Source of the DNA: Chitinophaga niabensis
GTDB taxonomy: Bacteria > Bacteroidota > Bacteroidia > Chitinophagales > Chitinophagaceae
Assembly: GCF_900129465.1 (NCBI RefSeq)
Contig: NZ_FSRA01000001.1
Span: 3,908,482 to 3,972,481, forward strand
Direction of reading: 5' to 3'
Length of the DNA stretch: 64,000 nucleotides
Shown here piece after piece: positions 44,701 through 51,655 of the stretch; position 1 is the first letter of the stretch, and the number at the start of each line of letters is the position of its first letter. A program made the position numbers and the translations under genes. The notes beneath the pieces are model-generated. The model was not told the DNA's origin. It did not search any database and was given only the letters and a program-made list of their open reading frames with translations.

Positions 44701-45370
44701 CGGTAAAAAGGCCACCATTATATGCTTCCGGCAGCCTTACCTCGCGTGGATAGAAACCCACGTAAGTGATGTTTAAGAAAGATCGGGAGGGCATCCTTAC
44801 CTTGAAAGAACCGTTGCCATCAGTACGGGTCATCTGGTCGGTCGTACCGATCCTGACCGTTGCCCCCGGCAAAGCTGCACCATCCCTGCCTGATAAGACC
44901 CGGCCTGTTACAGTAACGGAGGTATCTTCAGCATAAGAAGAGGCCACCATCGGTTTAAACGCGGTGGTTAAGTTCTCAGTGTTTTCGATCCGGATAAACT
45001 TACCCCGGATACTCCATCGCATGGATAGATCTTTAAGCAAGATGTCCATTACCTCCGCCACTGGCTTATTGGTAACGGAGATATTTACTTTTTCATTCTT
45101 AATCGCCGCAGTCTTTTCATACATAATAATGACACCGGCTTTCTTCTCAATGGCGCTAAATATTTTTTCAATAGATGTATTGGTATAGCTCAGGGAAATC
45201 AACTTTTTTTCGTTATCCTGACTAAATCCCGGTGCAGCCGATAATATTTGCATGGCGAAGATCACCGCCATCAAGATGAAAGAGTTCGTTCTTGCCATAA
45301 ATACCAGTGGTTTACTGGTGAAAATTTTTCGCAATAAATCTCCCGTACAAAAAGTACCGTTTTTTTGCAT
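41738..45370 (-). CDS. SusC/RagA TonB-dependent receptor with STN domain (locus C)
   Basis: Outer-membrane receptor of up to 1,210 residues. The ATG at 45368-45370 opens a 24-residue leader ([10 protein letters not shown]...) before a signal peptide starting at [10 protein letters not shown] (45298). STN follows ([29 protein letters not shown]), then the carboxypeptidase-like domain ([22 protein letters not shown]), the plug with [16 protein letters not shown] and [21 protein letters not shown], and the barrel ending VKANF. It is a paralog of the locus B receptor. Its sigma/FecR pair is divergent on the plus strand. Confidence 0.94.
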   Translation of the reverse strand: [1210 protein letters not shown]

Positions 45371-45722
45371 AGATTGTGGTTGTTGAAATGTTTAAATTGC
45401 GTTTCGACTAAACCCCTCAAAGCTTCCTACGGCGGAGGGGTTTTATTTGTTAATCGCCTTGGACTATTCACTCATGTCTTTAAGATTCGGTTGAAAAATG
45501 GCTTTACTCTCCATAGAGACAGAATTTTATTCTTTTCTCACTGGTCATTTTTTAAGTTTTTTTATATTCCCCATCATCTGTAACATCATCCATTTATACC
45601 AGGCTGTCTGAATATACATAGACGGTATTAACCAGCAGGTGATTAAATCAGATCTGCGAATCAGAAAAACGAGTATATGATTATCAGTAATTTTATCCCA
45701 ATTTTAATAGATCATCGCCTTT
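45371..45722. other. Divergent control region of locus C
   Basis: 352 bp between the susC and sigma starts. It contains the plus-strand hairpin at 45411-45446, presumably the ECF-dependent susC promoter, and a TAATTTTA box (45688-45695) that is a candidate -7 element for the sigma gene. Confidence 0.55.
45411..45447 (+). terminator. Terminator-like hairpin antisense to the locus C susC leader
   Basis: AACCCCTC (45411-45418) pairs with GAGGGGTT (45435-45442) around a 16-nt loop, followed by TTATTTG on the plus strand. It is 41 bp upstream of the susC frame. No plus-strand gene precedes it. Confidence 0.6.
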
Positions 45723-46274
45723 ATGCAGGAGGACTTTACAGATATTGATGCATTACTTTCCCGGTTGAAAATGCACGACCTGGAAGCGTTTACCCGTCTG
45801 TATAAACTGGCGAGGGGGCGGTTGTATATCCTTGCGAACGCCATTATACAGGATTCAGCGGCAGCCCAGGACTTGGTACAAGAATTATTTATGGAGTTAT
45901 GGGAGCGCCGTATCTACCTGAATATTCAAACCTCGCTGAAGGCCTACCTGATCCGTTCAGTCCGTAACAAGGCCTACAATTATCTTGACAAACAAGGAAC
46001 CCAGGCACGTTTAAGCCGCGAATACCTGCGTATCGAACAATACGACACTTCCCCATTGGAAAAGCTGGAGCTTGCAGCATTGGGGCAAGACCTTGAACGG
46101 GCTATTTCGAAACTCCCACCGATGGCGGCCAAGGTTTTTCATTTACATTATATTGAAAAACTGAGTCATGCTGCCATTGCTGAACAATTACAGATCAGCA
46201 AGCACACTGTCAGCGGCCATATTGACCGGGCGCTGAAGCAGTTAAGGGAAGATTTAAAGAAAATAAAAAATTAA
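45723..46274 (+). CDS. ECF sigma factor (locus C)
   Basis: A 183-residue ECF sigma factor with an ATG start. Region 2 is at about 22-62 (FTRLYKLARGRLYILANAIIQDSAAAQDLVQELFMELWERR), followed by AYLIRSVRNKAYNYLDK, and region 4 at about 125-170 (LPPMAAKVFHLHYIEKLSHAAIAEQLQISKHTVSGHIDRALKQL). It is transcribed away from the SusC operon it presumably controls, with FecR 17-30 bp downstream. It is divergent in orientation, unlike loci A, B and D. Confidence 0.93.
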   Translation: MQEDFTDIDALLSRLKMHDLEAFTRLYKLARGRLYILANAIIQDSAAAQDLVQELFMELWERRIYLNIQTSLKAYLIRSVRNKAYNYLDKQGTQARLSREYLRIEQYDTSPLEKLELAALGQDLERAISKLPPMAAKVFHLHYIEKLSHAAIAEQLQISKHTVSGHIDRALKQLREDLKKIKN

Positions 46275-46303
46275 TTTCCGACCGGTGAGGGTTGCCAAAA
46301 AAA

Positions 46304-47473
46304 ATGTCTATTAGTATTATGACACATTTAACCGAAGAACAAGAATATCTATTATTAGGTAAGATCGGCGGTTTGCTAAATGAAGCGGAAGAAAAAGCCT
46401 GGGAAACCTTATTAAAGGAAAATCCTGCTGCGCAACAGGCGTACGATGATATGATCCAGGCACTGCCCACCGATGAGGTGGCCAATTCTTTTCAACGGAT
46501 CAAACAGAACGCCATGTGGAAAGATCTTGCGACCCTGTATAAAGCAGATGCACCGGTGCCGAAAACCCGCCGGCTCCTATATAGATCATTGGCGGCCGCC
46601 TGCGTTATCTTACTCCTGTCTATCGGCGGATGGCTGTTTTATTCCTATAATGCCATTACCTCTGATCAGCCTGCAGCATCCATCCATACAAAAAAGAGTG
46701 GTATCCGGTTAACGCTGGCAAATGGGCAACACATCAATCTGTCTACGGAGGAAGGCGCCATTCAAACCGATGATGTTCAGCTGACAAATAATAATAAGAC
46801 TCTTACCTATGCTTTGGCAGATGAAGGGGCCAGCCGGAAAGAGATCAACCGTTTAACGGTTCCCGTCGGCATGGATTATAAGATTGCCTTGAGCGATGGC
46901 ACAGAGGTGTGGCTGAATGCAGCTACGGAGTTGGAGTTTCCCTTCGCTTTCACCGGCAGTACCCGTGAAATCACCATCAATGGCGAAGCCTACCTGAAAG
47001 TGGCAAAGCATGCCGCCAAACCTTTTGTCGTACACCTACCACACAGCACTGTACAGGTACTAGGGACGGAGTTTAATGTGAATACCTATGATTCAGGTGT
47101 GGTGAAGGTCGCCCTGGTCAATGGAGCGGTGAAACTGAAGGCTCCTGCCGGTGAAAGCATTCTTTCTCCCGGCAAAGAAGCTATCTACCATGTTGGAAAT
47201 TCTATACAGCAGCAGTCCTTTGATCCCAGGTTGGCGTTAAGCTGGCGGGAAGGACTGTTTTACTTTAATGGCGCTACGCTTATTGAGATCAATAAAATAG
47301 TGCCGCGCTGGTTCGGTATAACCACTGTTATTGACAACCCCAACATCCTCAACCGGGAATTCGTAGGTGCGTTGGACAGAAGTCAACCCATCCAGGTCTT
47401 TTTAAATGACCTGAAAGCCATTTCCGGCATCGATTCTTATATAGATAAGGACAGCGTGTTGCATTTTAAATAG
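46304..47473 (+). CDS. FecR-type anti-sigma factor (locus C)
   Basis: A protein of about 389 residues from the ATG at 46304; another ATG at 46319 (MTHLTEEQEYLLLGKI) and a TTG at 46292 are alternatives. Cytosolic N-terminus, one membrane helix (AAACVILLLSIGGWLFY, about 95-115), periplasmic FecR domain (LTVPVGMDYKIALSDGTEVWLNAATELEFPFAF and LKVAKHAAKPFVV) and C-terminal DUF4974 domain (LFYFNGATLIEINKIVPRWFGI). It should bind the adjacent sigma factor and be relieved by the locus C receptor. Confidence 0.93.
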   Translation: MSISIMTHLTEEQEYLLLGKIGGLLNEAEEKAWETLLKENPAAQQAYDDMIQALPTDEVANSFQRIKQNAMWKDLATLYKADAPVPKTRRLLYRSLAAACVILLLSIGGWLFYSYNAITSDQPAASIHTKKSGIRLTLANGQHINLSTEEGAIQTDDVQLTNNNKTLTYALADEGASRKEINRLTVPVGMDYKIALSDGTEVWLNAATELEFPFAFTGSTREITINGEAYLKVAKHAAKPFVVHLPHSTVQVLGTEFNVNTYDSGVVKVALVNGAVKLKAPAGESILSPGKEAIYHVGNSIQQQSFDPRLALSWREGLFYFNGATLIEINKIVPRWFGITTVIDNPNILNREFVGALDRSQPIQVFLNDLKAISGIDSYIDKDSVLHFK

Positions 47474-47622
47474 CGGCAGCCCTGACACCAGGACATTATT
47501 ACTGCATACAAGAAAATTTCAAGTTCATAACCTTTGAGCGATGCAGGCAACTTTGTGTAACAAATAAACCAAGGTCTTTGACATATAGTTGTGTATAGGT
47601 AGATGACTGTCATGATTAACAT

Positions 47623-47970
47623 TTATCCCGTTTGCCCAAAAATGGTTCGCAGAGCCGGCCCGATTACGGAAGATTCTACAGCGGATATCTCTCCATTTTG
47701 CGAATCTCTACCTGCTGTATCCACAGAAATGTGATTGAAGTTAAGTTTTTCCACGCCTGTATAAGATAATCCAGTGTAGCAGCAAAAGAGAAATACATCT
47801 CTCATTTCATTCAGTCGTTTATTACTGTTTAAATTAAAGGGTTCCAGCTTCTGCACTTCATCTGAAGTTAAATATTCTCTTAATACCTGTCTTAGCTGAT
47901 ACGGATTGCACACAAAGAATTGAATACCCTGGCGCCCAAAGTGTCTAACCTCGAAAAACTGCTTTCTCAA
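47623..47970 (-). pseudogene. Tyrosine recombinase (integrase) remnant
   Basis: A 115-codon frame whose middle part (REYLTSDEVQKLEPF...RLNEMRDVFLFCCYTGLSYTGVEKL) is the start of the catalytic domain of Bacteroidota phage/transposon integrases, including the FCCYTGL motif that normally carries the first catalytic Arg just beyond. The N-terminal DNA-binding domains and all later catalytic residues (His-x-x-Arg and Tyr) are missing, and both flanks diverge. It is therefore a fragment of a once mobile element next to the tRNA gene. Confidence 0.8.
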
Positions 47971-47974
47971 TCAC

Positions 47975-48115
47975 GGGGAAAAGCTGGCAAACATCAGTCA
48001 GACATGGGCTTCCAGCGATTTAGACAATAAAAGAAGAATACAAAAAACACTGTTCCCGGAAGGAATTTATTATGATGCGGAAAATGATCAGTGTCTAATC
48101 ACGAAAATAAATTAG
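47975..48115 (+). pseudogene. Serine recombinase C-terminal remnant
   Basis: A plus-strand frame encodes the typical C-terminus of large Bacteroidota serine recombinases: NISQTWASSDLDNKRRIQK, then TLFPEGIYYDAENDQCL, ending at TAG 48113-48115. The zinc-ribbon and catalytic resolvase domains are gone and similarity stops near 47975, where the opposite-strand integrase remnant starts. This is the scar of a second, unrelated recombinase at the same site. Confidence 0.7.
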
Positions 48116-48163
48116 TTCGTCCGTGTAGAAGTTGAACTGGCAAGGATTTTAGGGGAAAAAGAA

Positions 48164-48200
48164 AAAGGGACTTTTCAAGAAAATCCTGAAAAGTCCCTTT
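48164..48200 (-). terminator. Intrinsic terminator of the tRNA gene
   Basis: A 14-bp perfect stem (AAAGGGACTTTTCA and its complement) with a 9-nt loop and TTTTTC on the minus strand, 3 nt after the tRNA end. Confidence 0.9.
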
Positions 48201-48203
48201 CTG

Positions 48204-48277
48204 TAGCGAGATCGGGAGTTGAACCCGAGACCTTTGGGTTATGAATCCAACGCTCTAACCACCTGAGCTACCTCGCC
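48204..48277 (-). tRNA. tRNA with anticodon CAT (probably elongator Met)
   Basis: A 74-nt cloverleaf on the minus strand. The acceptor arms GGCGAGG and TCTCGCT pair with G-U at the first and last positions; the D-arm is GCTC...GAGC, the anticodon loop TTCATAA gives CAT at 34-36, and the T-arm is TCGGG-TTCAACT-CCCGA. The discriminator is A and CCA is not encoded. The lack of GGG/CCC in the anticodon stem argues against initiator tRNA; a lysidine-modified Ile tRNA is not excluded. The 31-39 pair is A-C. Confidence 0.93.
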
Positions 48278-48389
48278 ATATCCAAACTGATATTTCAAAT
48301 TTGGAGTGCAAAGATACAGGCTAAACCTTTAAAAGTCAAAAGTTCAGAAGAAAAAATTTAGCCCCCTCCTGTAGCAGGTTTCAGCGGAA

Positions 48390-48860
48390 TCAGGGCTGAT
48401 ATGGCCCTCCGGTTTCCCCCCAGCCCCACTTGGGCATAGGCTCATTTTCGTTGATCGGGTTCTCCGTTGTATTGGAATTAATAACCGCCAGGCGGCTCCC
48501 CCATTCCAGGTACCCCACCAGGGCAGAACGAAATTCCGGGTCATCTGCCAGGCCTATTTCGTCTGCACTGTCCAGCAAAAGACTGATCCACCGGCGGCGT
48601 TGGGTTTCTGTGAGGGATTTCCCGATATGATGCTGTACCATCCTGGCATGGCTGCCCTGGTCCTCAGCAGTATAAACCGGCGAGCCACCAAACACCTGGC
48701 CAATAAAATGGGCCACATGTTTACTATGCTCCGGGCTCATATGGCGAAATACAGGTTCCAGGAGTTCATCCTTCCCCACTTTGGCGTAAAAAACAGCGGT
48801 AAGCTTTTCAAGGGCAGGTTGCCCGCCTGCCCAGGTGTAAAGACTTGGTATTTCTTTCAT
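48390..48860 (-). CDS. Group II truncated hemoglobin (GlbO/Yjb-like)
   Basis: A 156-residue globin. The signature SLYTWAGGQPALEKLTAVFYAKV starts helix B; the proximal histidine lies in GSHARMVQHHIGKSLTE, and the C-terminal WGWGETGGPYQP matches the tail of group II (TrHbO-like) proteins. These bind O2, CO and NO with high affinity and are linked to nitrosative stress defence. It starts 7 bp after the monooxygenase gene stop on the same strand, so the two are an operon. Confidence 0.93.
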   Translation of the reverse strand: MKEIPSLYTWAGGQPALEKLTAVFYAKVGKDELLEPVFRHMSPEHSKHVAHFIGQVFGGSPVYTAEDQGSHARMVQHHIGKSLTETQRRRWISLLLDSADEIGLADDPEFRSALVGYLEWGSRLAVINSNTTENPINENEPMPKWGWGETGGPYQP

Positions 48861-48867
48861 GCAATTA

Positions 48868-49233
48868 TCACTTAGTCCAGGAAATGGAGGTTTGATCGTA
48901 ATGTTTCATTTCCTCAATATTATCGAAAAAAGGCCTCACCTCCTTAAAAAAGCTCCTGAACGCCGCGCTCTGGCGGAAAAGTTTTTCATGGTCTTCTTTG
49001 GATGTCCAGTGGATCCTTACTATGTACTTTTCCGGTTCTTCTATTCCATGGATCACTTCGTAATGGAGGCAATACGGAGATGCTTTCAGCGACTTCCCTC
49101 CTTCCGCATAAGCGGCTTCGAAATCCTTCTGCTGATCTGCAGGGACCTTGTAGCGGATGATCTCAACTACGTACTTTTCGGGTAAGCTGCTACTTCCAAA
49201 GAGCAACATGCACCACAGGGTGATCATTTTCAT
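48868..49233 (-). CDS. Exported antibiotic-biosynthesis monooxygenase (ABM) domain protein
   Basis: A 121-residue protein from ATG 49231-49233 (the frame could begin at a TTG 24 nt upstream). A short signal-like segment (MKMITLWCMLLFGSSS) precedes one ABM ferredoxin-like domain: YVVEIIRYKVPADQQKDFEAAYAEGG, then YIVRIHWTSKEDHEKLF and FFKEVRPFFDNIEEMKHY. Small ABM proteins include quinol monooxygenases such as YgiN; the activity here is unproven. It is the first gene of the operon with the globin and is divergent from an HxlR regulator. Confidence 0.87.
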   Translation of the reverse strand: MKMITLWCMLLFGSSSLPEKYVVEIIRYKVPADQQKDFEAAYAEGGKSLKASPYCLHYEVIHGIEEPEKYIVRIHWTSKEDHEKLFRQSAAFRSFFKEVRPFFDNIEEMKHYDQTSISWTK

Positions 49234-49315
49234 TTTGTGTAAATTTGTGAAACGCAATGTTACAGGAATTCACTTTTTCAAAAAATAGCTTACCAAAAGG
49301 TAAGCCCGCTTCCAT

Positions 49316-49681
49316 ATGATCACCTTACACGAAAAAACGTTCACCTGCCCGATAGATGTATCGCTTTCCTTCATCAACGGGAAATGGAAAGTATTGATCC
49401 TTGGTCACCTCCATCGCTTTCACCAAAGCAGCTTTAGCAACCTGCGGGAACAGATGCCCGGTATCTCTGAGAAAATGCTCACACAGCAGCTGAAGGACCT
49501 GGAGAAAGATCAGCTGATCGTAAAACATGTATTGTCTGCCAAACCATACAGGGTGGAGTATACCCTTACCCCACTGGGGCAATCCCTTTCACCTGTTACA
49601 GCATTCCTCAGCCAGTGGGGTATCAGGTATCTAAAGGATAATGGCATTGATTACCTGAAAGACCAACATCTGTACAAGTAG
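49316..49681 (+). CDS. HxlR-family transcriptional regulator
   Basis: A 121-residue winged-helix regulator. Family features are the early CPIDVSLSFINGKWKVLILGHL, with a single Cys at residue 11, then FSNLREQMPGISEKMLTQQLKDLEKDQLIVKH and the wing VLSAKPYRVEYTLTPLGQSL. The conserved N-terminal Cys is the redox- or quinone-sensing residue in YodB, CatR and related HxlR proteins. It is divergent from the ABM-globin operon, about 80 bp apart, and probably represses it. Its stop abuts the serine hydrolase stop. Confidence 0.93.
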   Translation: MITLHEKTFTCPIDVSLSFINGKWKVLILGHLHRFHQSSFSNLREQMPGISEKMLTQQLKDLEKDQLIVKHVLSAKPYRVEYTLTPLGQSLSPVTAFLSQWGIRYLKDNGIDYLKDQHLYK

Positions 49682-51172
49682 TTATTGGGACATTAGTTTT
49701 GCGAGGGCTTTCCTTCCCTGCTCATTGTTCGGGTTCATTAATAGTGATTTCTGGTACATCAGGATGGCTTCTTCTTTCTTGTTTGCTAACCTTAGTGCCA
49801 GACCATAACTATCATAGGCATTGGCACTTTTAGGATATAACATCGTATTCAACTTAAGCACTTCACAGGCCAGTTGATAACGGCCTTCAAATTCGGCATT
49901 ATATAGGAGGTTATAGCCGAGGCTATTCATTTCTAACTCATCCATATAATAATTCGCCGTATCACCTTTCAGGTTATTAAAAACAACAGCAGCATGATCC
50001 GGCCCTTTTTCTACGAGAGCACGGGCATAAACCCTCACGAGAGATTTGGTAAGCCGGAATGGCTTCCCTCCCCTTCCATTCAGGTAATGATAGATGCTAT
50101 TGATCTTCTGAAAGAACGCTTCTGAAGAATGGTTATCGTAAAAGAAGATGGTCTGATCTTTTCTTTTAGTCTTCATCATCATAGTCACTATCCCCGACTC
50201 ATGACCATCGTGATATACTATTGTATCTCCAAACTGATTATATACAATATTCCATCCAAATCCATACGAGCGGCTTTTGCCATCGTTCATCTGTATAGGT
50301 GTTTGTGCTAAGCTCAGTAATGCGGTGTCCAATAATTTTCCGGCACTGAGTGCATTGTCAAAGCGCAGCATATCTTCCAGGGTGCTAAAGATATTTCCGC
50401 TGCCCTGCGTGCCTCTCAGACTCTCGTACTCAAATAAATTGATCTTGTTTAAGGAGGAGATAGATCTGTATGCAGTATCATACATGTTGGGGATGATATA
50501 CCTTACTACGCAATCCTCCGCTTCTTTATTCCCAACAAATGAAGATTTCATACCTGCAGGGAGAAATACATACTTCTTCATGTATTCTCCAAAAGATGAT
50601 CCGCTTAGCTTTTCCACCAGTAATGCCAGGGTGATATAACCCATGTTACTGTAATCCCATTTGTCTCCGGCAGGGAATTTCGTTTGGCCTTTCAGTGCCA
50701 GCAGATATCCATATACATCTGCATTCGTGAATATCCTGCCTTTGTTCTTTGGAATAATACTGTCCATGAACCGTTCCAGCTGTGGCAAACCTCCGGTATG
50801 TGACAGTAAATGGCGAATGGTAATGGCAGGATAAGGAAAGTCAGGAAGATATTTCATTACCGGATCTGTGAGTTTGCATTTGCCGCGTTGCACCTGTTGT
50901 AATACGGCTACTGCCGTCATGGGCTTAGTAACAGATGCCAGGTTGAAGCAGGAAGTAATGGAATTGGGGATCTTTCGCTCTTCATCTGCATAACCTGCAG
51001 CATAACTATAAATGATCTTTCCCTTTTCGCTCACCATTACACAGCCGTTGAAATAGTCGTTATTGGCTGCTACGGTTAAAAAGGAGTCCAGGCGGTGTTT
51101 GATCTCCTGTGCTTTTAGGGGGTTGAAGATCAATACGAAAGGTAATGAAAGGAGGAAGTGGATTCTTTTCAT
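49682..51172 (-). CDS. Serine hydrolase (beta-lactamase/class C PBP family) with C-terminal TPR
   Basis: A 496-residue exported protein with a signal peptide to about residue 21. The class C beta-lactamase/PBP4-like catalytic motifs are present: SVTK (Ser80, Lys83), YSN (Tyr174, Asn176) and a YHDGHESG block in the place of the third motif. The C-terminal 110 residues form a TPR-like helical repeat (LACEVLKLNTMLYPKSANAYDSYGLAL then KSLLMNPNNEQGRKALAKL). The true substrate may be a peptide or ester rather than a beta-lactam. It is divergent from the BlaI/M56 pair, with a palindrome between. Confidence 0.9.
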   Translation of the reverse strand: MKRIHFLLSLPFVLIFNPLKAQEIKHRLDSFLTVAANNDYFNGCVMVSEKGKIIYSYAAGYADEERKIPNSITSCFNLASVTKPMTAVAVLQQVQRGKCKLTDPVMKYLPDFPYPAITIRHLLSHTGGLPQLERFMDSIIPKNKGRIFTNADVYGYLLALKGQTKFPAGDKWDYSNMGYITLALLVEKLSGSSFGEYMKKYVFLPAGMKSSFVGNKEAEDCVVRYIIPNMYDTAYRSISSLNKINLFEYESLRGTQGSGNIFSTLEDMLRFDNALSAGKLLDTALLSLAQTPIQMNDGKSRSYGFGWNIVYNQFGDTIVYHDGHESGIVTMMMKTKRKDQTIFFYDNHSSEAFFQKINSIYHYLNGRGGKPFRLTKSLVRVYARALVEKGPDHAAVVFNNLKGDTANYYMDELEMNSLGYNLLYNAEFEGRYQLACEVLKLNTMLYPKSANAYDSYGLALRLANKKEEAILMYQKSLLMNPNNEQGRKALAKLMSQ

Positions 51173-51209
51173 GAGGTAAATATTTCGGCTAAAAGTAAGG
51201 TAATATTTG

Positions 51210-51221
51210 TTTCGTACGAAA
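51210..51221. promoter_or_regulatory. Palindrome TTTCGTACGAAA, candidate BlaI operator
   Basis: A perfect 12-bp palindrome in the 68 bp between the divergent serine hydrolase and blaI-like starts. Flanking arms AATATTTG and AAATATTT extend it imperfectly to about 30 bp. It is placed so that one dimer could cover both promoters, which have TACTTTTA (minus) and TACCTTTA (plus) boxes. Confidence 0.65.
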
Positions 51222-51240
51222 TATTTCCTACCTTTAGAAT

Positions 51241-51633
51241 ATGAAGACGATCAAAAAAGAAAACAACCCGGAGCCAACAAAATCCGAGCTGGAGATCCTG
51301 CAGGTATTATGGCAACATGGCCCATCTACAGTAAGGGCTGTAAATGATATCCTGAATGAACAAAAGCGGGAAGTGCAATACACTTCTACCCTTAAGCTCA
51401 TGCAGATCATGGTGGAAAAAGAATTGCTCAGCAGGGATGAAAGCCAGATGAAACATGTTTACAGCGCGGCTGTGGAAGAACAATCCACCAAAGGTCATTT
51501 GTTGGACAGGTTTGTGGATACGATGTACAACGGCTCTGCCAGCAGCCTGATGATGCAATTACTGGGTAATAAGAAAACTTCTAAAAAAGAACTGGATGTT
51601 ATCCGGGAGTTGCTGAAGAAAATGGACAAGTGA
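51241..51633 (+). CDS. BlaI/MecI/CopY-family repressor
   Basis: A 130-residue regulator. It has the winged-helix core of the family (PTKSELEILQVLWQHGPSTVRAVNDILNEQKREVQYTSTLKLMQIMVEKELLSRDE) and a C-terminal dimerisation helix region, which in BlaI contains the cleavage site. It should repress its own operon and probably the divergent serine hydrolase, and be inactivated by the M56 protease encoded 22 bp downstream. A TACCTTTA box 5 nt upstream of the ATG suggests a very short leader. Confidence 0.94.
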   Translation: MKTIKKENNPEPTKSELEILQVLWQHGPSTVRAVNDILNEQKREVQYTSTLKLMQIMVEKELLSRDESQMKHVYSAAVEEQSTKGHLLDRFVDTMYNGSASSLMMQLLGNKKTSKKELDVIRELLKKMDK

Positions 51634-51655
51634 TCATGTCTTAAACTAATTCTTT

